Shown here piece by piece: positions 10,819 through 22,350 of a stretch of DNA of 64,000 nucleotides; the stretch's first letter is position 1, and the number at the start of each line of letters is the position of its first letter. The notes below the pieces were generated by a model, which saw only the letters and a list, made by a program, of their open reading frames with translations, searched no databases and had not been told where the DNA came from. This stretch comes from Xanthostigma xanthostigma. Its lineage: Eukaryota > Arthropoda > Insecta > Raphidioptera > Raphidiidae. The DNA lies in contig OY754475.1 in assembly GCA_963575645.1 (NCBI GenBank), positions 22,420,509 through 22,484,508 of the forward strand. Reading direction: 5' to 3'. The position numbers were made by a program, and so were the translations under genes.

Positions 10819-11076
10819 TCTATACTAATAATATTCTAAAGAGGTAAAGTTTGTAAGTTTGGATGTAGGAAGTAATCTCCGAAACTACTCATCCGATTTA
10901 AAAAAAATGGTTTCACCAATATTTAGAATGGACCTTCAAGATGGATTCAGTTTATATATTTATTTTTGGCGTTAAAATAAAAACGTTTTTCGTGAAGACC
11001 AAATTTTGGACAAGGCAAGTCGACGAAAAAACGGTGGCAATTTACAAACTCGGGCGAAGCCGGGCCGGGCTCCTAG
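10819..11076 (+). mobile_element. non-autonomous Helitron, family H1
   Basis: Begins TCTATACTAATAATATTC and ends CTAG (11073-11076) followed by T, the Helitron end rule. The 5' part (AAGTTTGGATGTAGGAAGTA) and the 3' part (CGGGCGAAGCCGGGCCGG) define a family also seen at 26281 (complete), 32370 (5' part only) and 15083 (inverted 3' part). No Rep/helicase is present, so mobilisation would need an autonomous partner. Confidence 0.75.
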
Positions 11077-12004
11077 TCTATATAATAATAACCTCAGATG
11101 CTGAGCATCTCTCTCCCAATTCAACTCCACAAATGGGGAATGAGTGCCCGCGTTGAGAGTCATCAATAATAGGTATGCTAGTGAGCGCCTACTTGCCCGC
11201 AGACAGTGGCGTGTGGAAAAAATTCGACATATCCATTCATAGCGGTAGAATAAAAATAAACACTCGACGCACATGGATCTCCGAAACAGCCAATAGCAAG
11301 CTAGAAAGCGGGCGCAATGCGTTCACGTCATTATAACGCGGTGGCTTCATCTTTCGCCGCAGCTATTCTATTAATTTAGGTTCAAAATGTTAAAATATTT
11401 TTTTTTAAAAACTAAATTTTTGTCTGAACGGATCGAAACCAAATTTTAGAAGAATGTTTGATATGCCAATATGAAGAGATAATATGTGCTACAACGTTGA
11501 TTTTTCTATTATAATGGTATAACTATTCATTATTCTATTCAATTTTGCATTTTCACGACGGCAGTCTCTCTGGGAATTATTTTCGGAAAACGAATTCAGC
11601 AGCGTGTCGACGTCTTTTTTTGTAAACAATAATTTTGAAACATCCGTTCTGATTGGCCGGGGGCACCCGTTCGCGTAGCGTGAAAAGCTCGCAACTAGAC
11701 AGGTCTGGTTGTCAAACTTTTGTAAAGTTGAAGAATTGTTTTAATTAAACGACGACAGGGGTGCGTTCGCACAAAACACAAAGGCGCATATAGCGGATAT
11801 CAAAAATATAATTAATAAGGCAGGTAAACAACGGCCGCGCCAATTAAGGAACGTTTGCAAATGATTGATGTTAACTGGAAAATTAAATTTCTCTGCATTT
11901 TTCCGCGCACTTCCCGTAAAATAGCTATTTTACGACGCGTGTGTAAAATCACCGATTTGACACTAGTGCGTGAAATCATACAAACTAGTAGATTCAACAG
12001 TAAT
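11077..12004. other. unassigned sequence
   Basis: CGCGGTGGCTTCATCTTTC at 11338 recurs near 61135, where it lies close to a Helitron-like CTAG end. Otherwise no element boundary or coding frame is supported. Confidence 0.35.
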
Positions 12005-12323
12005 ATCCCCCACCCCCTCACCTTTTAGCAGGAGAACGGAGTCACTCTTGTTTTTTTTTAATGGGAAACCCCCCTTTTTATTGTCTGATATTATTTTTTG
12101 AGAAAAAAAATTTTTTTCTTCATTTCGGCTCGTAGTTTTTTTTATCAAAACGCTCATTATTAACGATTTGCAAAAAAACTACTATCCAAATTAAAAAAAA
12201 ATTCAGACAAAAGATGTTCATTTTCACATAAAAAAAAAAGAATTTGATGATGAAAAACGGGGCTTCCCATTTGAAAAACAAAAGTCACGCCCTCTCCTCC
12301 TAAGAGGTGAGGTGGTGGGGGTA
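12005..12323. mobile_element. MITE with about 60-bp terminal inverted repeats
   Basis: The left end (CCCCCACCCCCTCACCTTTT...) is mirrored by the right end ending GGTGAGGTGGTGGGGGTA. The inverted similarity extends about 60 bases inwards on each side (to GGGAAACCCC and its mate at about 12258). The interior is poly(A/T)-rich with no coding content. The outer bases are ATA, so a TA target is possible. Confidence 0.65.
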
Positions 12324-13585
12324 CATATTGTATCCAAACGGTTCCCCCTTCGAAACCCAACAACTTTCGTTCAAACCTATTTTTAAATCAACCCGTTATT
12401 TAATAAAGAAAAGCATCCAAAGTTCAAAAAAAAAAAACTTCCGGTATATAATGGACAACTCTGAAATGTTTTTTTTTTTTGCGTCACCCAATATATTCTC
12501 GTACAGGATCGTAACACGTCGCCCATGGCGGTACTTTTTTTTCATTTTCAGAAACAGAATAATTAATTCAGCTCCAATAGCGAGAGGGAACCCCCCAGTC
12601 GGCCCAGATATGTAGATATTAAGATATATACGAGTGCAACAAAGTGAGAACTATCGAACGACAGACGCGAGTGAGCGAGAACGAAGTCGACAGTGGCCAT
12701 TATACAAATTTCTTTAATTGCGTTTGCTCCACAAGAATCTGTTTGAAATTAATTTAATTTTTCCCTGCTGAATCTTATTTAATTCTATCTGTCAATTAAT
12801 CGGTTACAGTAGAAGGCGATAATTAAGTGAGGCGTTTCGATAACTACGTAGAGTAGGCGTGTCAAACATTTAAGTCGCGGGCTTCACACAAGTCGTACTG
12901 AAATAGTAGATCGTAATGGGCTACATTGCGCACGAGGAATGTGTGATATTTTTTTGACACACCTCCTATAAAATAGCTGGTTTTCGTTTCATTTTTAAAA
13001 CTTTCGACAGTTCGTTAAAAAAAAAACAGCGGTATATAACTACATAGTAAAGTGTTACATGTGAAATTTGTTGGTCACTGTTTCGTTGCAAAATCGCAAT
13101 ATACCCGGACGAATCCGGGCCAGGATCGTAATTTTTGTAAGTCAGAAACGGCATAACCGAGAAGTAGTGAAGAAAATTGTTTAACAAAAAACGGTGGAAT
13201 AAAAGCGAATCGCAGCATAAAAAAAAACAAAAGATCAAACGCAGAAACAAACTGATTATGACGTAAATATAACGCGGCAACAAAAGCAATATCAATGATT
13301 AAAGAAACAAGCGCACAGAGAAAAACAATGAGGATAAAGTTGATTTTAAGTTTCATTGTTTTAAAAATGCACGACGCGGATAAAAAGAATATTGAATAAA
13401 GGCGATCTAATTTCCGTCTTTTTTACTCGACGACGACGACGACGAGTCGAAGTTACTTTGTCTAGTCTGTTAAAAACACTTTCCTGAGCTTTGTGCGACG
13501 ACACAAAAGTTTGTTTAACAACTAAACTGGATTAAAATTTAAGTTGAAAAACTTGTTTTACATAACTCCACAAAATAAAGGGCAA
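12324..13585. other. unassigned sequence with a possible hAT terminus
   Basis: GGCGTGTCAAACATTTAAG then GCGGGC near 12852-12885 resembles hAT termini of the CAGGCATGTCAAACTCGTGG type, weakly. A (GAC)n run flanked by CTCG/CGAG lies at 13426-13448. No gene is supported. Confidence 0.35.
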
Positions 13586-13589
13586 GATT

Positions 13590-13882
13590 TATTTATGCGG
13601 ATGACTAAGTCCGTTCACACAGCTCAAAAAAAAATAACGGAACTATTGTAAATAATTTTTTTTTTACATTTTAATGTTATCGATAAATTATATCGAGGCG
13701 ATCTTTAAAACAAAAGGAATGGTTTGTTATCGTGGCAAAGTCCGTTTAAACAACTCAAAAAATAATAATGGCACTTCAATTATTTTTTCTTTGACATTTT
13801 AATGTTATTGATGTAATTTACCTTTGAAAAAAAATGTTTTATTTACGCACTAAAGTCCGTTTACACAGCTCAAAAGTCATTT
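13590..13882. repeat. short tandem array, three units of about 115-131 bp
   Basis: AAGTCCGTT with a following CACAGCTCAAAA or variant occurs at 13607, 13738 and 13853. TGACATTTTAATGTTAT or a close relative precedes the later units. The copies are diverged. Confidence 0.7.
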
Positions 13883-14372
13883 AAAGCTGTTGATGATGAG
13901 GTGAATATGAGAGACGCGGTTGAGATTTTTATGAACGCGATCTTAAAAATTAAAAAGCCGCTTTAAAATTTACTGGCCTCAACTTTTGTTGATTGACGTA
14001 TTACAAGAACAAATGAATGTGGACGTCAGCTTCGTGAAAGGGAGAGTAATAATGAAAATATTTTTCTAAAGGATTTTCGCACGAAAAAAGATAATTTTCA
14101 ACGCGCCGTTTGAAACTTTTATATATACATGGGAAAATTCGAAAAGCGCTGATTTTTATCGACTTTCCAACTTTCTAGAGTTTATGTAAACAGTTCTCGA
14201 ACTGTTGGAACTTTTTTACTTTCAATATTTTACTTATTCATTGGTTCGCTTTCGATTATTGCCAATCGTCGTTTTTTTTCTTCTTTTCTTTCTTTTTTAA
14301 GTCACCGACTGACAGGCTTATATAGGCCTGATTTATTTTAGCAGTTAAGCAGTTAAGTTTTTTTTTTTTTAT

Positions 14373-14570
14373 TTTAAAAAGTGTTAACATTTTTGACACT
14401 ATTGTGTTTGTTATACATACACAAGCCTGTTTCGTATTTCAAAAAAAGTGTAAACACTGGCAGTTCCGACTCTTGAACAGGGCAGCGTAAGGAACGTTTG
14501 GCACTGTGCTCCAGTGTAAAAAGTGTTACCACTTGTGACACTATTGCGCTCGTTACCTCCGTTTGTAGTG
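14373..14570. repeat. dispersed repeat with internal duplication
   Basis: AAAAAGTGTTAACATTTTTG near 14380 and AAAAAGTGTTACCACTTGTG near 14518, each followed by a GACACTATTG block, are two units of one repeat. A third unit lies at 4540. The intervening stretch contains AAAAGTGTAAACACTG. No coding function. Confidence 0.6.
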
Positions 14571-15082
14571 AAATAATCATCTAATAGTCGCGATTTTTTT
14601 TTCCTAAAAAAAACCGCGAGACGAACGTCATATCCGACGAAATACCGCTAATAGAAAATACTTTAGAAAGGCGCCTCTTGCGACAAATATATTAAACACA
14701 TTAAGACCGACATGAGCTCATTTAAATTCAATTAGTTACAGCAAAATTAAACACTTTCATACATACACACACACACATGCATGTAAATTCTTATACGACT
14801 GTGGTAGGTCTAAGATATACGTATGGGACAGAACCGCACTAACACAATTCTAAACTAGATAAAGTTAGGAGGTATACTGTAGTATCTCTCTACAAACAAA
14901 CAAACAAAATAAGTTTACCCTGAAATAATGTACAGTAATAATAAATCATTTTGGTTTAAAGTTTTTGACAGATTCCAGCGGGACCATAGACTATAGGCAC
15001 CTATTTTAAATTATTCCCAAATTCAGGTAAATGTTCAGCATACCAACAAACTTTAAGACTGTTCTGATTATATCTAATATTG

Positions 15083-15190
15083 GCGACCGGGTCCGGCTTC
15101 GTCCGAATTTGTAGATTGCCAGCAGTTTTCAGTCGAATTGCGTTGCAAAATCGGTCTCCACGAAAAGCGCTTTTATTTTAGCACGATAAT
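15083..15190 (-). mobile_element. decayed Helitron 3' part, family H1
   Basis: GGCGACCGGGTCCGGCTTCG and AATTTGTAGATTGCC are the reverse complement of the 3' region of the Helitron at 26281-26447. The CTAG end has mutated (TTGG at the edge). Confidence 0.5.
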
Positions 15191-15460
15191 ACAGAACCTA
15201 TGTGCATCCTGAGACCTCTTGGTAACGACAACGGATAACGGCCCGATTTTTATGACGGGCCGACGCGCAGTGTTCAATAGGTTAGTGCGGGTGTTTGTTA
15301 ACGTGACGGACACGTAACCGTTGCAACAAAACTCAACGGATACCCGCACGTCGCCCCTCGGCGCGACGGCGGTCGGTCCGATGCAGTGGACCACGTCATT
15401 TCATAGAAGTCTGTTGACGACGACAGATGTGCGCGCACGTTTTTACCTATACCTACCTAC
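15191..15460. other. GC-rich block, unassigned
   Basis: Clearly richer in G+C and CpG than its surroundings, for example CGCCCCTCGGCGCGACGGCG near 15352. A frame on each strand is open for 70-85 codons, but both cross the same block with no domain visible. Could be a retroelement end or a promoter-like island. Confidence 0.3.
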
Positions 15461-16329
15461 CTACCTTGTTCTGCTCATTGTGAATATGGAGTTTAAAAAT
15501 GATAATTATATGGATTTATTAATTAGCCTTGTTCATAATAGGCCAGTGTTGGGACAAGACTTTAGAAAATTACAGAAATAAACAAGCAAAACATAACGTA
15601 CTTGCACTTCTTCGCCCTTCAAGTATAGAACTGATATCGATAACAACGTATATTAGCGTAACCGTTTCGCGTCGGCCCGTTACTCGTTGACTAAAACGGT
15701 TATCAAGAGCCCTTATTATTTTTATTATTATTATAATTGGTAGCCGTACCGGTTGGAGGTTTGAAATCGCGATTTCACGTCCCTGGCAACGCACATTCTC
15801 ATTGTCAAAGCACCGCCGAGAGTTTCTTAGTCAACACGAGAACAATGGAACGAAATTAGACCTGTCACAAATTTAACAACGCTTTATACAAGCAACAAAT
15901 TCGTATACGTGTCTCTTGTCTGCGCAACACACGTTCCTTTAAACTCAAGGTTAACTACTAATCTTGCAGTTAGTAATTACATTCCTGTGAAATGTCGAAG
16001 TCTGATTAACACATTGCGCGGTGTTTTGTTTCAGAGCTGCATAATATACTAAAAATACTATGGTGGTTTTCTCCTGTCAATTTTGTCCCACGTTTCCCCA
16101 ACGTTCTAATACTTACACCGTACCTATATAAAAAAATCGGGAAATAAATGGTCGGTTTCTGATAGAGTTTGGTTTAACGGTTAGCGCGCTAACCCCTTTC
16201 GATCAAAACATTCACTTATGAATGTTTTGTCTACCATTTCCGAAAAAAAAAACATTATTTCAGCAACAAATTACATTTTAACGCAAATTATTGCGTTTTT
16301 ATCTTTCTATTTTGAAGTAATCGCGAAAA
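15461..16329. other. unassigned sequence
   Basis: A CCTA tetranucleotide run at 15448-15466 opens the stretch. I see no gene or element boundary. Confidence 0.3.
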
Positions 16330-16330
16330 C

Positions 16331-16690
16331 GTTTGTGACGTCACGCCTTAGCGACAGCTGACATTAGGTGTTGTATTTATGGGTGTAGAACTGTGGTGTA
16401 GAGGTATTTCGTAGAAAGGTATGTAAATGTACTTAATGATATGATTTATATCAAGTGTTTTCTGAACAGTATGTACTTAGTAGTAAAATTAGTACGGTTT
16501 TTTTGAGTTTCAAGATAACTAACCTCAAAAATAACCTACGACATAAGTGTTATAAAATATCACAAAAAACGAATTAACAACAAATCAACTAATTAAATGA
16601 TGCAGAAGAAAAATTCAAACGACACGGTGATTGTTTACTTCAAGTGTTTATATTCTCTTTGATTTAAGAAGGCGTGACGTCACTGGTGGC
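16331..16690. mobile_element. possible MITE with GTGACGTCACGCC ends
   Basis: GTGACGTCACGCCTT at 16335-16349 is inverted as AAGGCGTGACGTCAC at 16669-16683, about 350 bases apart. The inverted match stays weak beyond about 15 bases. Each copy contains the palindrome GTGACGTCAC, a CREB/ATF-type site. Two unrelated sites cannot be excluded. Confidence 0.4.
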
Positions 16691-17039
16691 CGATTTCATA
16701 ATTTTATACTTATATTTTATTAAAAATCTTCTTAATCTCAACGTCTGGGTCATTTCTTAGAATATATATATTTTTCCCTAAAACAATTTATTCTTTTTTT
16801 CTTTTATACTGTCATCATGCCTATTCTCAAGCATAATGCGTACAGAACGACAGAGAGAAAGAGGGAGAGAGAGAACAACAATCCGGCTCACAACACACCG
16901 TTGGGCATTGGGATAAAGTAACAAAGATATATATACAGGTTATAATGTTACACATCTTCTGTGAGTTAATTAATAGCAAATAGTACACACTGAGAGAGCA
17001 GCGTGGCGTTTTATGCGGAGAGGTGGCCAACACAGATAA

Positions 17040-17200
17040 TCAATACGCGAATTTCTCTCTCCGCGTGTGTTCTTTGCACGTCGCTCGAAGGAGAGCAAGG
17101 TAAGCCGGCCGGCAAGTGATCGTTTTCATCGCGCGCCCGTCGCTTCCACCGTCTGCGCCGCTACCTCCACCACATCATAATACAACAGGTTGCACGCCCG
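17040..17200 (+). promoter_or_regulatory. GC-rich island with a strong splice donor pattern
   Basis: After a (GA)-rich tract (16848-16876) the sequence becomes CpG-rich. GAGAGCAAG/GTAAGC at 17091-17105 is a near-ideal donor site, and CCGGCCGGC follows. This could be the 3' edge of a non-coding first exon. No TATA box, start codon context or coding frame supports a gene, so this is inference from composition and one motif. Confidence 0.25.
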
Positions 17201-17773
17201 CCAACAAGGCAGTTTTTTTTTAATACGCTTTTACTCTCGATTCGTCGTCGAAAAAAAAAACGAGACGCTGTATTTTACACTACACACCGCAGAAGTAAAA
17301 CTGCAGTGTAGTTGTTAAAAACAATTATTTTAGAAGACCGTTCTACCTCGCCGCCACCGTAACTTAATGTTCTACAGACCGTTTTTGTGATACACGGTAT
17401 ACGTGCATTTCAAATATTATACTGAAGTTTACTATAGAAACATTTTGTACACTCGAATATCGTTATTAAAAATAAAAATGCTGACTTCATTACAAAACAT
17501 GGTGAGCGAGGGGGGAAGAAGGGGGGCGGGGGTACAGTCAACATAAGAAAGCAAAGCGCGGTGACCGCCAGCTGTACTTCGTTTATATTTAATATTTGTG
17601 TTTATTAAATATAAACTGCTTAGCTTGGGATGGCGTTATTAAAAAAAAAAATACATAGTAAAAACCCAACAGTTCAACGGCGTGTAAAACACGGTGTACA
17701 CTGTAAACCGCACTGTGTGTGGATTTGGTTTTGAGCAGTTGGCAACACTGACGTGCAAAAAAAAAGAAAATTA

Positions 17774-18117
17774 TCTATACTACTTTATATAAAGCTGAAC
17801 AGTTTGTTTGGTTGAACGCGCTTATCTCAGGAGCTACTGGTTCGAATTGAAAACATTTTTTTGTTGGATAGCCCATTTATCGAGGAAGGCTATAGGCTAC
17901 ATAATATCACGCTACGACCAATAGGAGCGGAGCATCGATGAAAAATGTTTCAAATTTGAACTTAAAATTTGACCGACAAAACCTTTGAACGGTAACTCCG
18001 ATCATCATGAAATTTGGACACAACATTCATCTCGGTAAACTAAGATAAACGTGCGTACTCATATCCCTCCCCCCATTAGTTCTTTTGCACCCGAGTGAAA
18101 CCGGACGGGACCGCTAG
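17774..18117 (+). mobile_element. non-autonomous Helitron, family H2
   Basis: Starts TCTATACTACTTTATATAAA and ends CTAG (18114-18117) then T. Internal landmarks are CGCGCTTATCTCAGGAGCTA, CACGCTACGACCAATAGGAG and GATCATCATGAAATTTGGAC. The 3' end has the CCGG-rich hairpin (ACCCGAGTGAAACCGGACGG). Full-length relatives lie at 35759 and 51637, and a 5' fragment lies inverted at 45020. Confidence 0.8.
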
Positions 18118-18259
18118 TCATTTATATTTCGTAAAGTTATCTTTTTTACGCCTGGATGTACATGAATCTAGAAAATTAATGAAGTTATAATGATACGATA
18201 TATTAATATAACATTAATGATACAAGTAAGTAGCACTGTCTTAATAACGAGCGCTAGCG

Positions 18260-18560
18260 AGCTTTAATAGTCACTTGTGGAAAATAATTTTGAAACGGTT
18301 TTATCTGTCACCGTTTTATAGCGGGGCGTGCAAAAAAGTCATTTCCGGTTTTCGGAACGAAAAATCGCGATCCCCGGTCGCACGCACGCCACTGTTTGAC
18401 GTATACAGGGGAGGCCGTTAAGTCATTAGTGCGGATAAAAAAGCACAGTGGCATATAAGCTCGGCACAGTTCACTGGTCGGCAAAATTCCGTGCGGTCGG
18501 CTCTCGTTCGCTCCAGATATCGAGCTTACAAACTATTCTAGTGTGCTTCGAACGGCCAGG
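18260..18560 (+). promoter_or_regulatory. possible promoter or LTR-like segment
   Basis: A CpG-rich segment contains ATATAAG at about 18451-18457, followed about 20 bases later by CACAGTTCACTGG, which resembles an insect initiator (TCAGT-type). Downstream is GC-richer sequence with GTGCGGTCGGCTCTCGTTCG. No coding frame begins here. It may be a host promoter, a retroelement promoter, or chance. Confidence 0.25.
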
Positions 18561-18744
18561 GTTGCCAACCGCACCATCAAGTGGCTGAGTGCAGCCACGG
18601 TTTTTTAAGTTTTTTTTTTTTCTACTGTCACTTCATATAATATGTTTCCTTAATTCATCAAGATCGAATTCAGATGAAGAAATTCCTTTACCTATACCGA
18701 TTAAGAACCGCTGGTCTACACTCCCACATGATACATAGCTTATT

Positions 18745-19078
18745 AAAATGTCTGACACCTCGAATATGTCGAACATATTCGAGGTGTCAGACATTTTAAA
18801 TGGTTCAAGTTATATTTTGTCAGAGTACATTATTTTAGCGTTTTGGTTGAAGTTTTTAAGCTATCCAATTAAAGAAACAAACAGTATCTATAAATTTTTT
18901 ACATGTCGTCAAAACGACAACTTTCGGAAAATTTAGAGGGAAAACGCCCCAAAATCAAGAAAAGTCACAGAGGAAATAGATGTCAGACTAGGCCTAATGA
19001 AGCCATATACAAAGTTTGGGGAGAGTATGTGTCAATAAAATTTTTGCCGACGGGCACTCTGACTATTTGACTGATTCC
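18745..19078 (+). mobile_element. palindrome-ended element, copy 1
   Basis: Starts with an exact 25-bp inverted repeat (18745-18769 and 18773-18797, spacer CGA) containing TGTCTGACACCTCGAATATG. About 325 bases then match the inverted copy at 46695-47022, up to CGGGCACTCTGACTA. Outside these limits the two loci are unrelated, so this is a mobile unit or a defined fragment of one. It carries the small frame at 18903-19070. Confidence 0.65.
18903..19070 (+). CDS. 55-codon conserved frame in palindrome-ended element
   Basis: ATG at 18903 to TGA at 19068-19070. The product is basic at first (MSSKRQLSENLEGKRPKIKK) and ends with an aromatic IYKVWGEYVS-like stretch. The copy at 46695-47022 keeps the same frame for 38 codons with few substitutions but has an early TAA. 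This could be the N-terminus of a transposase whose remainder is absent, or a chance frame in a repeat. I recognise no domain. Confidence 0.3.
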   Translation: MSSKRQLSENLEGKRPKIKKSHRGNRCQTRPNEAIYKVWGEYVSIKFLPTGTLTI

Positions 19079-19429
19079 AAAAAAAATAGAAATAATAATC
19101 GTTAGTTTTTCTGTCCGTTGAATGCGGCACGTCATTTGCGATATGCATTAGTGTCAATAAAACAGAGCCCTTTTTTTCGACTGCAATTTTAAAATGAACA
19201 AAAAACCTTTTTTTTTCAAATGTCACGACGTAAAATCGTTTCGTTTCTCTTCAGCGACGTAAATAATTCAAACCGCGCGACGCTTGTTGTGCCGGAAGCG
19301 CACGCCCTATCGACATTGTCAAAAGCCAAATGATAATTGACATCTTAAAATATTTAATGGGCGAACCTGCACATTGCGCCCACGTATTCGGTGAAGTTAA
19401 AGGTGCATTCACAACGGCGTTATCAAAAA

Positions 19430-19665
19430 AAAACAAAACGCAATAGTAACGTTAATGACGTAATCGTTTTTATTTTGAAATCGGCGACAAAAAAATGTTC
19501 GACGATGCGTTTTCGATGCGAGACGTGTAACTGCGCGTTCGGTTGGCGTAGAACCGTGCAATTGGCGCGACACTTTTATGGGACGACGTTTTATGGAAGG
19601 ACTTAAACAAGGTTTCAGTTAATCGCGACACATAGATAATTAACAGGGCGAAGTTTAGTTACAAG
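19430..19665 (+). repeat. repeat family Y, copy 1
   Basis: Contains GTGCAATTGGCGCGACACTT, GGACGACG and CAGGGCGAA. It aligns with 34140-34320 (direct), 28600-28760 (inverted) and the interrupted copy at 54430/56476. It lies immediately upstream of the 104-bp satellite array. Confidence 0.6.
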
Positions 19666-19675
19666 TATTTCAAGT

Positions 19676-20362
19676 ACTTATTAAGTATTTAAAACGCTTA
19701 TTATCATTTTAGTTATATAATTAATCCCGTGGACAATGTTTTATGCAACTAGGCAAAGACGTAACTTTACCATTTAAATAATCGTGAATCACATAAGTTA
19801 CAATACCTCTCTCAGATTGAAATAGGTATCTCTGTTTGTGTTAATATTATTTTTATGCAACCCGACATTGATATTATTTTATCCTTTAAATAGCCGCGCA
19901 TCACTTAAGCTATAGTTCTCTTAGATTGAAGTCTCTTTTTTTTGTTAATAATATTTTTATGCAACCCGACATTGACATTATTTTATCCTTTAAATAGCCG
20001 CACATCACTTAAGCTATAGTTCTCTTCGATTGAAGTCTCTATTTTTTGTTAATAATATTTTTATGCAATCCGACATTGACATTATTTTATCCTTTAAATA
20101 GCCGCACATCACTTAAGCTATAGGTCTCTTAGATTGACGTCTCTATTTTTTGTTAATAATATTTTTATGCAATCCGACATTGACATTATTTTATCCTTTA
20201 AATAGCCGCGCATCACTTAAGCTATAGTTCTCTTAGATTGAAGTCTCTATTTTTTGTTAATAATATTTTTATGCAATCCGACATTGACATTATTTTATCC
20301 TTTAAATAGATATCACTTAAGCTATTTAAATTACTTATTAATTATTTAAAACGCTTATTATG
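19676..20362. repeat. 104-bp satellite array, locus 1, with flanking direct repeats
   Basis: ATGCAA of the unit core falls at 19855, 19959, 20063, 20167 and 20271: four exact 104-base steps. A diverged first unit starts near 19735. Each unit contains CGACATTGACATTATTTTAT, TTTAAATAGCCGC and ATCACTTAAGCTATA. ACTTATTAA-G/T-TATTTAAAACGC directly flanks the array at 19676 and 20333. A related array lies at 23440. The array has no coding content. Confidence 0.9.
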
Positions 20363-20889
20363 CTTAACGCTTAATAAGCAAGTGTCCTAAATATCAAGCA
20401 ACGAGCAAAGTGCTTTTTACTTTACAAGTGCTCAAAGCGTTATTAAAAGCACTAAGTTCTCAGCACTGTCCAACTCTAATCAGTACTAAACCTCGATATC
20501 AAGTCTGAATAACAATCTACTTGACACCCCTGTCGTTGGAGTTTCCAGCTATTGGAGCTATACGGTGGACTTTAGCCCAGGCGGGTACACAAGCGGGGTT
20601 CGGGAGGCAAGGGACGGCGTATTCCTGCTGGCGGCCGCAGGAAGCAGGACAAGGGCAAAACAGGAGCACTAAGTATTTTTACTGACACCATGCTTTACTG
20701 CATACAGTATATACAGGCGACAAAAAAAAATTACGGAAAGGTTTTCTAAATACCGATACCGGGTTGCAGAAAACATTGTCAGAAAATTTGACTCGAGAAT
20801 TACCTTGGATTGTACATTGCACATATTTCTCCATAAAAAAACATGTAAAATAATTGATCGATCGTAGTTTATTTTTCAGATAGTTCGTT
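20363..20889. other. unassigned, with a GC-rich segment
   Basis: 20535-20665 is distinctly GC-rich (CTATACGGTGGACTTTAGCC, GGCGGGTACACAAGCGGGG). Two plus-strand frames stay open across it. It resembles the terminal region of a non-LTR retrotransposon only loosely; no motif proves this. Confidence 0.3.
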
Positions 20890-21477
20890 GCTATGGTTTT
20901 AGCCGCATTGACAACACGATTCGAGCTCGCTTGTTTGCTTGAAGTCTTGCAGACAGCTTTGCTACGCTGCTGTATTGTGACGTCACTGATTGGTCCGCTG
21001 CTCGCTATCTTGCTATATTTGGGCGATAGGTTCAGTGCTATTTTTCATGCAGCGCTGCCTGCTAGTTTGAGAATTTCACCAATTATGGAGTCGTATTTTA
21101 TCACGTGATATCGTCTGACATTCGTTCACATAATATGATGTTGTTTGAACAGCGACAGACTACAGAGGCAAAAGTTGTAAAATCAAAATGTAAATAGACT
21201 CGACAAGAAATAAGTTTTCGCTTTGATTTTTCTCATCTTTCCGGAAACTTTTCAATCATTATTAAAGTCATAGTAGCAATTCGTCTATGACGAATTATTT
21301 CTTGCATAACCATTACATCCATATTTAAATTTTAAATATAACTGTGAACCTAGCAAAACAGCGAGCAAACAAGCAAGCTAAGTGTGAAGCGAAAGAGAAA
21401 ATTGCGTATATACCGTAAACACCGCCGTCATGTACTATGCAAGTTTTTAAAGTATACTAAAACCATATATTTAATAA
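20890..21477. other. MITE-like unassigned sequence
   Basis: Contains TGACGTCACTGATTGGTCCG and TTATCACGTGATA. These echo the interior of the piggyBac-like MITE (CCAATCAGGAAG, CACGTGGG). A 71-codon frame at 20893-21108 is hydrophobic but sits in this repeat-like DNA; I do not call it. Confidence 0.35.
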
Positions 21478-21965
21478 TCTTTATATATAAAAATTACGTG
21501 TCACGTTGTTTGTCCGCGTTTGTCCTCGATGAACTCCTAAACTACTGAACCGATTTTTAATTTGATTTGCACACCGTGTGCAATACGACCCAACTTGAAA
21601 GATAGGATAGCTTACATTTCAATTTATAGTCGCAATATTATTTTATTGCAAATTATTTGTCTATTCCTTGACAGTCATAATACAACCATATAAGATGGCG
21701 TACCTGTTGACTGGATTGAGTGAATATTCAATAGATGGCGCAACGAACTTAACAACCATATATCTAGATCGAGGATGTAAAAAAACTGAATATCGTTTAA
21801 AACTGCTCGGCACGACGGCGCAGCCGGAGTGCTCGACATACACACATATACGCCCATGTATATTTTAAAATAGCAAACAATTAATAAAATAGATAGATAG
21901 ATGTTCCAATTAAATTGTTTTATTATTTCACTTTATACGTAGCGAAGCACGTACAGGGCCGCTAG
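21478..21965 (+). mobile_element. Helitron-like element, family H3
   Basis: Starts TCTTTATATATAAAAATTAC, has GTGTCACGTTGTTTGTCCGC and AACTACTGAACCGATTTTTA near the 5' end, and ends GGGCCGCTAG (CTAG 21962-21965) then T. A GATA run lies at 21890-21902. A decayed inverted relative is at 25884-26292. Confidence 0.65.
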
Positions 21966-22085
21966 TTTACTATATGAACCATTGTGTATCTACTCTATGT
22001 GCGGTGAGTGTACGCAACAAAGCGTATCGAAAATATATCTGCGTCTCTTTCTTCGATGTAATTCCCTGATTTCTCCGATGAAAGG

Positions 22086-22350
22086 ATTAGTTGATGTACT
22101 TGCATTCAATCCGAATAAAGTATTTCTGTATCAAAAACTTTGTCTTTTTCTATGACGTTAACATGGGCGTACCCAGATTTTGGCCCAGGAGGGGGCACAT
22201 TAGAAATGTCTTAAGCCGGATCCCCCGTGCTTGTTTTGCCCTCCTGAATGCGCCAGTGCTTACGGCGTAAAAAAAGACAGAAGTATATGTTTGCACTCTA
22301 ATGGTTCGACTGCGATTTTATTCCTATGCTCAGTATAGAATAAAAGTATA
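22086..22350 (+). repeat. dispersed repeat, copy 2 of 2
   Basis: Direct-orientation homologue of 6262-6535, with the blocks GTTGATGTACTTGCATTCAA and ACGTACCCAGATTTTGGCC (here GGCGTACCC). Both end near AGAATAAAAGTATATG. Confidence 0.7.

Noticed and set aside
20893-21108. 71-codon hydrophobic frame, membrane-protein-like
   Set aside because: It sits in MITE-like sequence and starts and ends without any gene context.
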